This document shows, piece by piece, positions 1 through 13,851 of a stretch of DNA of 64,000 bases; the first letter of the stretch is position 1, and each line of letters starts with the position of its first letter. A program made the position numbers and the translations under genes. Under the pieces are notes generated by a model, which saw nothing but the letters and a program-made list of their open reading frames with translations, did not search any database and was not told the origin of the DNA. Source of the stretch: Linanthus parryae (taxonomy: Eukaryota; Streptophyta; Magnoliopsida; Ericales; Polemoniaceae); assembly GCA_023055425.1 (NCBI GenBank), contig JALGPY010000001.1, forward strand, positions 111,643,057 to 111,707,056, written 5' to 3'.

Positions 1-6
1 ACTCAC

Positions 7-1821
<1,815 letters not shown>

Positions 1822-1917
1822 GTTTATCTATAATCAATAAGACGATCACTATGTCTCTGTTCTCAGTTTTGTCTCTGTAGATGGTGTGGGATTGAGAGAG
1901 CATTGGGCATCACTGAA

Positions 1918-1923
1918 CTTATA
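1918..1923 (-). promoter_or_regulatory. Probable TATA box of the aldo-keto reductase gene
   Basis: On the minus strand the sequence reads TTGTATAAGTT about 97 bp upstream of the start codon, leaving roughly 60 nt of leader. It is the best TATA-like match in the 202 bp of host DNA that remain between the gene and the Helitron end. Position and sequence are seen; function is inferred. Confidence 0.45.
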
Positions 1924-2027
1924 CAAGAGTGAAATCAGGAAGACAATGGGGTGGGTGGTTAGTAGTTGGAATGGAATCATCTCAGAAGCCAAAATTAGTA
2001 TTATTGAATTTTTCAGTTCCAAACTAG

Positions 2028-2053
2028 TTGGGTGCACGTGCGTTGCACGTGGC
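2028..2053 (-). other. Helitron 3' subterminal hairpin
   Basis: CACGTGC (2035-2041), loop GTT, GCACGTG (2045-2051) forms a perfect 7-bp stem. Seven bases separate it from the terminal CTAG at 2024-2027. This is the expected termination hairpin of a Helitron, and the CACGTGC sequence resembles the GC-rich hairpins common in plant Helitrons. Confidence 0.85.
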
Positions 2054-2670
2054 CACTGCTGTGTGATAACGAAATTGCCAACCGTTGCCCTCAAAACAGA
2101 GTGTGTGAATTAGATGACTTAACATTGTAGTTCACATTGGAAGGCACAGTACGAAACCCCTCTTATGTAGGCTATGATATTTAGTTGTTTGCACAAACGT
2201 TTGAAATTTAAAATTCATATTATTTATTGCTTGTTTTTTTAGGTGGGTGTCTGGATTCGGAACACGGTGAAGAAAATTATGTGAATATTTCCCGATGACG
2301 GAAAAAGGTTATCTAGCTAAGAAAAAATGTAAATGAATAGGAACATTTCATGGAACAATGTAATACATACAAGGACATAATTACTAATAAGAAATATATT
2401 AAGCATGATAAAAGAAATTGAAATCATTGCTAGAATCACTGAAATAGAACCTTTATTTCAGAATACTAATAAGTTAACACATTAAACACATGAATGCTAA
2501 AATCACTGAAATATAATATGAAACATAAGACTATCGAACGTCTAAGCCGCTTCAAGAACTTCAAACATATCCGGTATTTCATAGACCAATTCATTATTCC
2601 ATTGCCTTCTCATGTCATATCATTCCGACTTTCAGCCATTTGTTATAGCCTGTACAATTACAGTCATACG

Positions 2671-4414
2671 TTACATCTGATAATTTAGATTTGAACAATC
2701 TGTAAAACACGACATATATTTCTTCACCTTTTTACGAGGAGCATACAAGTATGCAAATAAATATTTCGTTGTTGTAGTGCATGCCAACTTCTCCTTTTCT
2801 TTAACATTTGCGTACTTATACAAGTTCTTCATTGCTTCCGAAATCGGTACAGTTGCTGTGAATGGACGACGATGGTCGCAGTAGTTTCGCTGCAATTTTA
2901 TTAACAAATTCATTTATGTTGATGATTTATAATTCAAAAATTAGGTAAATTAACAATGAATTCCTAGAAACTTACCTTCATAAAGTAACTCGGTAAAATC
3001 AGCCTTTGAGGTGTGTGGCTCTTTCCACTTTCCGAGTTCATCAATGGCCCCTTTTTGTACAAGACAAGTATGTCATCATAGTTTTTTCATGTAAATAGAG
3101 CGCACAATTTATGATTTTGAATAAAAATTTATATCAACATACGAAAAAAAATAGTTATAGTGAATATTTTTTTATACCTTTCCTTTATACTTGCAGAAGT
3201 CGCCTGAGATGCTACATATTTGTGGCAACAGTCTCGGCCCGTGAAACATCCGATAAGTTTCATTTGCAGCGCCTAACTGATTAATCTGTTTCGTTTAACT
3301 TATATCAATGTATTATTTTGCATGAAATATATAATTATGTACATTGCATTTAAAGTGTAAATGTCAATTAAGTTACAAACCTTTTGACGAACCACCAGTA
3401 TTATGGAGAACACCAACTCGTACGAAAAGTTATGCAATGTTTCTTTTTGACTTCCCTCATGGCACTTGTATATGTCATGTGATTTTTTTGATTGGGTGTT
3501 TTTATTTTCTATGATCGCCGCAATCTGTTATCAATGAGAAGAGTTGAGCATCAACAAACATCAAATGAGAATGGTAATCTAAAGTTAGTATAGAATATTA
3601 AAAACCATGTGAAAGAAAAAATACATAGAAATCAGGTGACATGATTGAATGTCTTTCAATATTAGAAGAAGACTAACAAATACAAACACTAAGATGCGTA
3701 ACAACTACTACACAAGAGAAAGCAGCAATACAACAACTACACAAGATAATATTTTGTAAGCAATAAGTTTAATGAGTTTGAGAATGAAAAGATCAGATTC
3801 TTTTTGACAAATGAAAATTATGAAATCTCTTGAAATGGTTCCAGTGACCCAATTAACCTATGTTTGTTAAAACATGACAGAATTTTTTTTTAATGTACCC
3901 AAAAGTTTACCCACTTGTTATTTTCCAATGACGACGGCAAGATTTCAACTCCACCAAAATTCGTATGTCACGCTGTCAGAGAAAACTATTATTAAAAATT
4001 GTTAAAATGTCTTTATTTGTATATATTTTTTGGAATGCCGTGAGAATTCGTCTTAATGGAATGCATAAAATCATCCACAACATAAATTATTTTGCAGTTG
4101 TAGCATACGGTAAGCGGAGAGCATGGTCATTGACTCGTTTCTGAAGGAATATTTTATACAAGTAGTGAATTTGTTACCTTAATATCGAGTGCACTACTCT
4201 TGAGTTTCTTCGCCATATCAAGAAATTTGTGAAGCGGATCGTTTTTCGAGCGTTTTATACAAGATGGCCAGTTGCTGCAAGTCATGTATCGCATAACCAT
4301 ATATCGTTGGTATGGTTCCGTGAAGAGTTCAGTTCTGCATAAATCAGAGAGAGTCCCAACTACGATATAAATTGTGTCATCATTTTGATTGAAGATATTC
4401 TTATATTCATCCAT
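2671..4414 (-). CDS. Unrecognised five-exon gene inside the Helitron
   Basis: No family recognised. Five exons with good GT-AG borders join entirely in phase 0: 4414-4178, 3524-3381, 3276-3178, 3050-2976, 2889-2671, giving 257 aa. Residues 1-79 begin MDEYKNIFNQ and contain the motif MTCSNWPSC; the middle has YKCHEGSQKETLHNFSYELVFSIILVVRQK-type sequence with a hydrophobic stretch; the C-terminus is basic, with YAPRKKVKKY. A further exon-like stretch near 3905-3967 cannot be joined in phase and was left out. The gene lies downstream of RPA in the Helitron, in the same direction, and could be a captured host gene or a true Helitron accessory gene. The clean phase-0 chain argues for a functional or recently functional gene; its role is unknown. 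Confidence 0.5.
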
Positions 4415-4552
4415 GACAACGACAATCGTAGTTGAGATTGACTACACGAGCAACAACAAAATATGGATTGGAGAACTATTTGGCTCTTGAAAAATGTTAT
4501 GGATATGTCAGAAATTATTTATAGTTGAGATGTTTGAACGGTCAGTTGTTGC

Positions 4553-4554
<2 letters not shown>

Positions 4555-4588
<34 letters not shown>
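4555..4588 (+). repeat. Poly-T run of 34 bases
   Basis: An uninterrupted run of T stands next to the left end of the MITE at 4592. It is simple sequence, possibly part of an old poly-A-tailed insertion read from the other strand. Confidence 0.8.
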
Positions 4589-4590
<2 letters not shown>

Positions 4591-4591
4591 A

Positions 4592-5120
4592 GTTAGAGCG
4601 TCTCCAATGGGTTGTCATGTAAATTCGAAAGAAGTTGAAAAAAATTGAACTCCAATGGGATATCTATCCACTTCTCCATGTTCGAAAATATTCATCCACT
4701 TCCCTATGTTTGGGGAGAAAATTGGTTCGGTAAAAGAAATTCTACCCCCTTAGGAGGCGTTATTCCTGCCGCATTTCAATTTTTTTAAACTGCAAAATCA
4801 CAAAGTTTTATTTCCCTACAACTCTTCTTTTGTATTCCACAGTTTTAATTTATCTACAACTCTACTCTTATCTACTTGCCTCACGAACATTATCGACTCC
4901 CGTCATTAACCTTATCACGAAATGTATATTGCTTGATTACGAAATAATGTTTTTTGTATTTCCTTTTCAGATTAATTATTTAAATTTTTTTCCACGTGTG
5001 ATGACATATGATCCATATGAAAACTTATAATTTGTTTACAACGTGTATATTGCTTGATATCATGTAAACATTAAAAAACTGTTTTTGCTCACTTTTTGGT
5101 AATCACCATTGGAGCCTAAA
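4592..5120. mobile_element. MITE with CTCCAATGG-type terminal inverted repeats
   Basis: The left end reads GTTAGAGCGTCTCCAATGGG. The right end, reverse complemented, reads GTTTAGGCTCCAATGG. A second internal CTCCAATGGG motif lies near 4651. There is no coding capacity in about 530 bp. The element is related to the one at 58511-58929. The family of terminal motif is common in plant non-autonomous DNA transposons; a target duplication could not be resolved. Confidence 0.5.
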
Positions 5121-7056
5121 CTTAAAATCAATGTTTTGTAATCTGCATAATGACGATATTAGATTTAATTTGCATAATTTTTACCTAACAGTGTTGGAGA
5201 ACTATTTGTTTGCGGTTAAGAATGTTGTCCGGTATAGGTGAAGCTATTGGATTGTTCCCGTGAGGAAACCCGTCTAATCTGGTTAGAACCAGCCGGTTTA
5301 CATTAGTTCGGAGAACCGTTTGGTTTAAAGAGAGAGAGGAAGATGTATGAGAGATAGGGAATGACGTTTTGTGATAAAGAGATAAACGTTGGAGGTAATG
5401 GCCCGAAGATAAGGGAGGAATGGATGGAGATAAGGGAGGGATCTTTTATCCTTATCTTTTTTCTTTTTACTAAGAAGATTATTACATTATTTTTTTTACC
5501 AATGACACAATAATTGTATTACTCATTTTTTTTGTGGGAATACAATCGGATCTTTCAAATATTTGAATGATGAATGAATCGTAACTAAGTATTTTTCCAA
5601 TCAATGTTATTTGGAAATTTTGAAGTATATGTCTGTGTGTTTGTGTCGTAGACAGTATGCGTAAATTGAAACAGGGAAGCAACACATTATGTTCAAATTC
5701 AAAAGCTACATGTTGTTTTAGCTATTTCTACGACGAGACTATAATTCTGAACTGAGGTTATTTAAAATTTTGATCAATACCAGTAAAAATATGAGGGCAT
5801 CAGCTTAATCTTTTCCATGTCAATTTAATCAGGTAAAAAACTTCAATGGAAATTTTGAGCAGGTAAGAAACACTATATGCTGTAAATGTAGAATTTATCT
5901 GTGTAATTCACAGTGTGGCTGATTGAAATTCAAGAGTGATAGGAATGCTGCACTACTGGTTACAAAATTGAAGTGTTCAAATCTCGATTACATGGTTAAG
6001 CATTCTGATATGACATCTAGCTAGAACACAAATGAACACACATTTCAGAGAACCGGACAGATTAAATTAACCCAACAAAACAAGTTAATTCCTCCATAAA
6101 GGTAAGAAAGTCGCAACTTTAATTCATAATTTTTTTAAATGACAGTAGTGAGAGACATCTCACACCCTGAGTAGAGGTCTTCAGCCAACTTGGTGGAGTC
6201 CTCTTGTACGGCAGAGCTGAAGCCGAATTACCCCTTCTGCAAATAACCAATTGAACAAAACCCAAAGCAGAAACACAAAAGCCTTGTAGATTTCACGAAG
6301 CAAATCAGTTGTATTATATACATCTCCATCGCTGATTGTGGTTACCGTGAACTGTTGTACCAATTTCTCTGGCGGTGATAGAAGATCACGTCTGCCTTCA
6401 AAAGTTGTCTAGCGATGTAATTTTTTTGACGATGAGAGCGATGGAGAAGAAAACTTCGAAGGGAAAATGCAACGGTGCGCGAATATCAGTTTGCATTTCT
6501 GTTAACAGTAGAGTTTCGTCGCGTCTATTCGGTACGGATGATATCGTATCTGAAGGGATGCCTCTGAGTTGGGGGGCACCACTGTTAAAAGAAGCTGTTC
6601 CATGACCTAATTACAGGGACATTTTTGTCTTGAGAGAATACCGGCCAATTTTTTAGTAGAGAATTTTGCGGCTTAAAATAGTTTAGTCATTTCTTTTTTA
6701 TTTCAGACTTGAGCTTATGCAATCTGAAAGGTATTCTAAATGTAACCCTATGGCCAAACATTGAGATCCTTCAATTTTTATGGCCATGTGAGCTTATCAA
6801 TTTCCACATAAGCAGCGGGAAATAAACTTAAAAGATATAAAATCTTCTAAGTTGGAAATCTTTAAGAGGTAAAGTTTTCAGAGACTTCTGTAACGATTGG
6901 GTGTGATGCAACGGGGATTAGGAAACGAATTGCAAAAAAAAAGATAATTATATTAGATCAAATGCGAATACATAATTTTTAGATTCATACAAATATCAAA
7001 TGCGTCCAACTGTCAACGAAGCTTGAAGCACTGAATAAATCATGGCCAATTGGAGG
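5121..7056. other. Helitron spacer without a recognised gene
   Basis: AT-rich DNA between the unrecognised gene and the end of RPA. It holds short open frames on both strands (for example 6181-6363 minus and 6375-6605 plus), none with a family signature or consistent splice chain. It may include the promoter of the gene at 4414 and the RPA 3' untranslated region. Confidence 0.5.
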
Positions 7057-10000
7057 TCAGTGCTTCTCAATTTTGATGACTGCACTTATTTTCTCTTGCG
7101 CATGCAAGTCCTGAAATTTGATAACTTCTTCAATGACAACTTTTCCTTGTTTTCTATCCTTGTCCATTGCTTCATCGATTCTGGTGAAGAATATGAAGGA
7201 TTGGTTGGTTATTTCCTTCAAAAGATGTTGATTCTGCAAAGAATGATGCACATTATCAATGTTTTTGTTTTTTTGAAATGACACATTCTCAATGTTTATT
7301 TACTATAATACTGTACAGTTTTTTAGATACATCAACCCCTGTTGCTTACCTCTAATTTCCCCTTCAATACATCCTGGACTGGTTTTCCAACAACTTTTTC
7401 AGCTGCATCAAATAGAGTCAAGCACATCTGTCTTTCTGAATCTGTCACTGTTATCTTAAGAAAGTACCTGCAATATGAACGGTGTATTTTTAATTGACAA
7501 CTTATAAAGTAGATAGAACCGGTTGAAGTTTTAGTTTGGTCAAAATAAACCAAAACTTTGAAATCTTATTTTTTACAGCATGCAAATGCTAATAGGGTCA
7601 TTGTACGTATCTGAATATCAATCCAAAATAGCTATAACATGCGACTTACCTTGAGTAGTAGTCCGGGTTTGTTTTTTTGCATTTGGTACACTCTAAAGTG
7701 TCATCGTTGCGTACAATCTTCTTCTTGCATTTGCTGCAAGCATCATACCAAGGTTTATCGATATTATCCACACGAACAATCCTTGCTTGAAATGAACAAT
7801 AGTTCCCCTGTTACATTCAATCATCATTAGTGCATTTCTAATTTACAAAGTTTCTTTTTTCTGTGAATTAATGAAAAACAAAAAGTTACTTTGAAATCAC
7901 ATAGAGATCGCTCCATTAGCTCCGCCATGGTCACACGTTCTGCATCTTTTTTTGCTTTGTCGGATAAGGTAAGCTGCGGTTCAATATTTCTTGCACTGCA
8001 TATATTGTGATTGGGCAGTTTATTATGTTCAGTAAATTCAAAGAATGACAAAATTGCTTTCGCTATTTCTTTCTAATGCGAATATACCTCATTCTCATAT
8101 CGTGTGCTTCGAACAATGGGGGATTGATAAGAATTGCTGATGTGGCTGTTGTCCACAAAATTATTTCACCTGTTTCATTATTTGCTGATTAGATTAAGGT
8201 TACAAACTCTATTTCTATCTAAATTTGCTGTATAACACTTCTGCAAATAAAAGTGGGTGTTTGAGCTTTTCGTTACCTTTAACCACCTTTGCCTTTATTT
8301 TAAGTGCACAAATGAGGGGTCTTTCATCTTCTTGTTCTTCTAACTCAGATCCTTCATTTGCTGCTAAATCTCCCCATAGCGTCAAAACAACTTGCCTGAA
8401 ACTGTAACAACAAATTTGTTTTTATTAAGTCCTTTAATCATTGAGGATGGTTTTTTTCAAATTAGTTAAACATAGGGGCGCGTACGTCAACTTACTTTTT
8501 GTCTAGGAGAATGACATTGCGTCTTGTAGATATCTTATTTCCTCCTGGTCTAGTTGTCATTACGATGTCGTCAACTTTGATAACTACTCCACATATATCT
8601 GCACAAGAATTGCATATATAATGTTAGTCCAATATGGTTTAGGCAACTATATTTTTCCTTTAATGCATACCAATGAAATTAAAAGACGCACCAATGATAT
8701 TATCTTGTAGATTCTGGTCAACTATCTTGTCATATGAAACAATAGCATTCAGAGCATATTGTTGTGTGTTCCATGGAATTGGTTCTATTGCATCTCTGAC
8801 CTCTGTTTGTTCTGTCAAAATGATTTCAAGGTCTTCATGAACGCTGGGATACGTCTTGTTCGGTTGCTTCACATCTCCATTTGATATAAAATATGTCTTC
8901 CCTTTCACACAGATTTTTTCCAACCGCTCCACTGCTTGATTGAACGCAATTGCTTGTATATTTGTACCCTAGTACAATTAAATTAAGTCAGCAACATACA
9001 GAAACTGTTTTGATAACTAAGCATTGCATTTGTATAAAGTTAGATAGATATATATATATATAAATTTTGTATATATATTTGTATATGTACATATATGTAT
9101 ATATGTATATATATATATATGTGTGTACACACACACACATATATATATGTATATATACATATATGTATCAAAATATCACTCATGATGAAATAGCAACATA
9201 CCTGATTTTTTCCTTGAGAAAAAAAAAGAAACATACCTGATTATCCATCAAGATTATCTTCCACATTGCACCTGACCCTTTCAATGTGCTGTATTGTTCC
9301 ACTAAGCCTTTTCTAGTCACCATTACTTTTATCGTCCATTCACTATTACCTGGTTTTAGATCATTCACAGCCACATGATTGTTTCCATCTCTTTCTTGCT
9401 CCATTTGTTCCTTGATCCTTTTTTCATTTGCCATGTCATTTGCAGCTTCATCTTGTTCAATATAGTCGTCATGATCATCAATTGTGATTTCCTTGATACG
9501 CTTCTTCTTTGGACCGTCAGACATTCCTTTTTAAAAAAAAAATACACATGCAGACAATATATTTAGATATACCATACATATGCCATGTAAGTAAATCACA
9601 TGGCTATAAACCAAAGTACTTTAGTTGTTGAGTTTTCAGGAACTTATTGGTACTACCTTTCTTGTTTAGCCTTCTCAAAGAGGTGACGATAGTGTCTTCA
9701 ACATCTTCAACTGGTTTTTTCATTTCTTCATCTTCATCGTCACTTATTAAATTTGCCCGACGTAATGGCACCACTTTTCGTCTTTTGACAACAAAATGAT
9801 CTTCCTCCACTTCTTCATTGGTACTTGTTTTGCTGCCTAGTGGCCCAACTTTAAATGTTATAGGTTGGTCAAATTATTAAAACAATGAGAGAGATAGATA
9901 ATGTTGAAACCGGATTCAAACATTTGATTAATGAAACAGTTAAATTACGCGAAACTCGTGATATTTAATGCGCACATAAATAATTCAGAGGCTGATGTAT

Positions 10001-10466
10001 TACCTTGTTCTTTTTCGGACATGTTGTCATCATCACTTCCAAAATTGGCTTCGTTGGACAAATTTCCAGTGTGCCGACTTATTTGTTTGTTTGAACCTTT
10101 CTTCAACTGTCCTTTCTTCTTCTCTACCTTGCCTTTCACGCAACTCAATTGGTCTTTTTCAAGAATTGAATCCCTCAATTTCGCGGGAACAGACCTTGAT
10201 CGATTACTTGGAGAACGTTCTGCAATACACTCTTAGATATCTTAAGAGGATGCGTGAAAAGATTTGATTTACAGATGTGAAAATATTTGTATCCGGGAGG
10301 ATACAATTTAAATGTGAATATATTAAAACTAAATGTGTAGTGGCATACCGGGGAGGATACAATTTTTCTGCATAAATACTTCCCCAATTTTGTCATCATC
10401 ACTGTTACTCCTCTTTGGATTCCGCACACGTGTTTTTGCACTCCCCTCCTTGCACATTTTGCCCAT
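7057..10466 (-). CDS. Helitron RPA70-like single-strand DNA-binding protein
   Basis: Replication protein A large-subunit homologue, carried by plant Helitrons and thought to bind single-stranded DNA during rolling-circle movement. Twelve exons agree in phase: 10466-10349, 10219-10004, 9848-9657, 9526-9237, 8968-8692, 8598-8496, 8401-8277, 8169-8088, 7995-7890, 7807-7650, 7467-7350, 7233-7057, giving 653 aa. The first 210 residues are basic/acidic low-complexity sequence with nuclear-signal-like KRRK and KKKRIK. The first OB fold starts around DLKPGNSEWTIKVMV, the second around YDKIVDQN, and the third has a zinc ribbon (CSKCKKK then CTKCKK) near residues 500-530. The start is the first ATG of the first exon; an untranslated exon further upstream (about 11591-11310) is likely. 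The classical RPA70N domain was not seen. No broken exon was found. Confidence 0.85.
9043..9178. repeat. AT/GT microsatellite in an RPA intron
   Basis: Long runs of TA and short GT/CA tracts inside the intron between RPA exons 9526-9237 and 8968-8692. It is simple sequence and the small frame reading through it is not a gene. Confidence 0.9.
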
Positions 10467-13400
10467 GCTCCTGAACCTATTACACCAATAATATCAAGTA
10501 ATTTACACAATTAACAACTATATTATGAATTCGCTTTCTTCTAACACACTTACATGAAGGTATCCCTGGTAAAATCAGGAATCAAAGACAAATATCGGTA
10601 CTATTAAACAGTTATTTGAAAGTTTGTTGGCACGTCTTTATGATACAGAAAGAAAGACTAACTCATGTGTAAGTATGGGAGAAACAATTATTTTGTTATT
10701 GTATTAGGATATATAACATGGTAACACAATTGGACCTATGTAGTCCGAGACAACAAAATCATAGCGTTGACATAATTCAGATTTTGGCATGCATTTCCAT
10801 TTGTAGGCAGCCCTCTCTGCTCTTAGGGAGTCTGTGGACTCTGCTAGGGCTTCCATTATGGTAGGGCCTCATAATTTCAGACATATGTATGGGTATTGCA
10901 TAATATACTGAGAAGTTCCCAGCAAAGACTTGGTTATTATACTTTCTCCTACCACTCTTGTAACAACGATCATAAAGTTCCTAAATATTGAAAGAAAATA
11001 ACACAAAAGAATTTAAGATTAATAAATACATAAAATACGATATAGTTTTTGATACAGATTATACTGAAAAGAATGAATTTCTTGACAAACTATAACACCA
11101 AAAGGAATAAGATGTAACATTGGTTCATCATCATTGTAGAAAGAACTAAAAGTACCCACCATAGTCTACTAATTTTCATCCAACATATAAAAAATTCTAA
11201 TGTAATTGGCTATAAACCAATGCAATTCACACAAGGATGTAATTGAACGAATTATGAAAAGACCAGGAAATTAATAATAGAAACAATATATTTGCAGTTC
11301 TACTGACCTTGGTGATTCTGTCAATCAAGGAATTTGTGTGCAAGTGATTGAAGCCGTTCTCCTCCTGAACCAATTGAGTTGCAAATAATCGATGCAACGA
11401 TATGTAGAGAAGATGTGCGATAGATGAAATTTGTGTGTGTTTTGTACAGATGAAGAGTCGCCTCTTATATGTTGCAATGAGAGGAGGCACCCGCTGCTCT
11501 TTGCATAGTAACTGTCAAATGAAAAGTGTAACCGTTGTCTCTTTCCCTTAGGCAGTGAACCGTCGTTTCTCTCTTGCTCTGTCTCTCGCATCTTTTAATT
11601 AATAATCGAATTAAATCTTACCACATCGAACCCAGTTGTAAAAAAAGGGCTGAATGATCCCTCCGTCAGAATCTTAGACCCATCAACATGAACCCCAAAG
11701 AACTATGTGCAAACAATCTGAACAATTGAGATTCCGGTGATCTCCGTCTGAATTAACCGCAGGTCCAATCTTTAATCGACGAACGATACAGAAGATAGAA
11801 AACAAATTGAATTGAGCAATAGAAATCAAACCTAAATTGAATTGAGAAAAAGAAATCGAACCTTTGCTTTATTCTTCTAGCCCTTTCTGCTTTTCTTTCT
11901 CAGCCGCAAATCTAACGTGAAGTCAATCTAACGTTAAGATTGACAATTTTGAGATGGATAGTGGTTGAAATTGGATCCAAGGAACGGCAGAAGTTGTGAA
12001 GGATGAGTCAAATGGAAGGACACATGCTTTTGGAAGAGAAGTCAGACATTAACTCTAGTTACCTAGGTCTGTATACCTCATTAATTTATTTATTCTATTT
12101 AATAATTTTTTTGAGGATACTGCTTTTTCTTTTTTGAGCATAAAGGAGTTAACTTTTACATTTTTATTTCGTTTTTGAAACTGATATAACTTTTACCTTT
12201 TTTTTCTTTTTTTTCAATAATTATTTATTCTATTCTTTGCAAAAAAAGAATAGAAGTATATTCTCCAAAAAAATATTAAACTAAAATCTAATATTGCAAT
12301 TTTTTTCAAGATGAAACTTCTTACTTTTTAAAAATACATTTGTACCTTAAGTTTTAAAAAGGACTTCATATTCCAAAAAATAATGTTATACTACAAGATA
12401 CTACCTTTGTTTCTTCTCTTACACCTTACTTCAGTTTTTGATACTATTCACTGGGTCACTTCAACCCGGTGATTTGGTTAAAAAAACGATACACGACCTC
12501 AACTTCCGTCCAATTTTAAGTGAAAATACACTTTAAGCGAGTAAAAATACACTTAAAGTAAAAATCCCGGAGCTATTTGTAGTAAAAATACACTTTAAGT
12601 GAGCGTATATTTGTCATTTTCATGACAATGAAAAAAATTAAAAAAAAAAGTTTAGTATTTTTGTATAGATTTTATATTTGAAGCTAGCAATTGTAATTTT
12701 ACAATTTTTATGTGTGAATTGAGAGGGTAATATAGTCTTCCTATACGACTCCGTAAAAAAAAATAATAAAATAAAATAAAAATTTGAACGGAAGTTGGGG
12801 TTGGGTACCCGATTGCATGAGTTTTCAAAGTTTGAGACCGTGAGCGCTGACATAGAAACTATGGGTACCTAATCCACGATTTTTTCAAATTATGGGTACC
12901 TCCGGTGCAATTTAGCCAATTTTTTGAAACCCCCTAATTTTACCCATGTTCAAGAGCTAGCCGTGTAAATTTGTGGTGGGTAGTGGGAGGAGACACAAAT
13001 TGTTCCTCACGCAGGAGAACATAAACAGTGTATGGGTTCATGGAAATCATTGTTAGAAGACTCACACAAACATAGCCGACTCAAGACTGAATGTACCTAA
13101 GTAACAAATCATCTCATAGAACAAATGACTGGTCATGGTTGCGTGATTTAAGTTTGTCATGAAGTTGGGGAATTTAGATAATTGTGTGCAGGCACTGATA
13201 TCACCAGTAGAGACGTCAGACTGTCAAGTGTGTGCTACAATCCTGCAAATCTTTGGTTGCGATAAACCCCAGGCGCATTAGGTTCAGGCAAACACACGAA
13301 GAGTGGTCACTGAATTTTCCATATCAAACTACAAAGAAGAGGTCATAAAACCATGCAACATTAAAATGTGCTGAAACTGGTTCTAAACAATACAGTACTG

Positions 13401-13516
13401 AAATCAAACACCCCATCACCAAATAGAAGACTAACCCATGTATGATGGAGTGATTTTCTAACCTAACTTTCCTTTCAGAAATGCGGCACATAGCAGAGCA
13501 GTACAGAAGAGAAAAT
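10467..13516. other. Helitron spacer upstream of RPA
   Basis: This stretch probably holds the RPA promoter and an untranslated first exon around 11591-11310, ending in a donor-like AAG|GTCAGT. Beyond 11600 the DNA is AT-rich. An inverted-repeat element at 12496-12801 is listed separately. No other gene was recognised. Confidence 0.45.
12496..12801. repeat. Inverted repeat pair, possible small DNA element
   Basis: The left arm, containing CTCAACTTCCGTCCAATTTT, and the right arm, containing AAATTTGAACGGAAGTTGGGG, are near-perfect reverse complements about 260 bp apart. Between them a short motif around AAAATACACTTTAAG is repeated three to four times. Flanking GGGTACC-rich sequence extends to about 12900. 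It could be a MITE; ends and target duplication are not clear. Confidence 0.4.
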
Positions 13517-13851
13517 CTAGCCATGGCAAGAGCACAACCCAAAGCCCCTTGTCACTAAAAAATCAAAGGAGTACACATTCTTAACATCTGGGTTATTGTA
13601 GCTTTGAACTGTTTGAATCTGAAGGAGAAGATCTTTAAGAAACCTCGTGAGCTCCAGATGGCTTCGATGATTGTGACGTACTATTTTAGCCAACAAATCT
13701 GCACGGTAGTCACCGTTTCTGTGGATAGCTATCATTTGGAAATTAAGATGGCGAATCATAACTTTATGTTGTGCGATGTCCCTGTTGCTCTGGACGACCT
13801 CAGTAGCGTCAGATTCTCGGATGGCATTGTTCCAGTTTTTACTCACAATAC
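13517..13851 (-). pseudogene. RNase H-like exon fragment within the Helitron
   Basis: One open stretch after a good acceptor at 13852-13853. It shows RESDATEVVQ and, 26 residues later, HRNGDYRADLLAK, which match the ESDA..VV and R..N..AD.LAK pattern of the plant RNase H-like domain found in LINEs and many host fragments. The N-terminal catalytic DG part is absent. It lies downstream of RepHel in the same direction and may be a captured fragment or part of a 3' untranslated exon. Function is not claimed. Confidence 0.35.

Noticed and set aside
3905..3967. Possible extra exon of the unrecognised Helitron gene
   Set aside because: It has splice-like borders, but its 62 bases cannot be joined to its neighbours without hitting a stop, while the exons on either side join directly in phase 0.
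9040..9234. 64-aa frame rich in Ile and Tyr
   Set aside because: It reads through the TA/GT microsatellite in an RPA intron.
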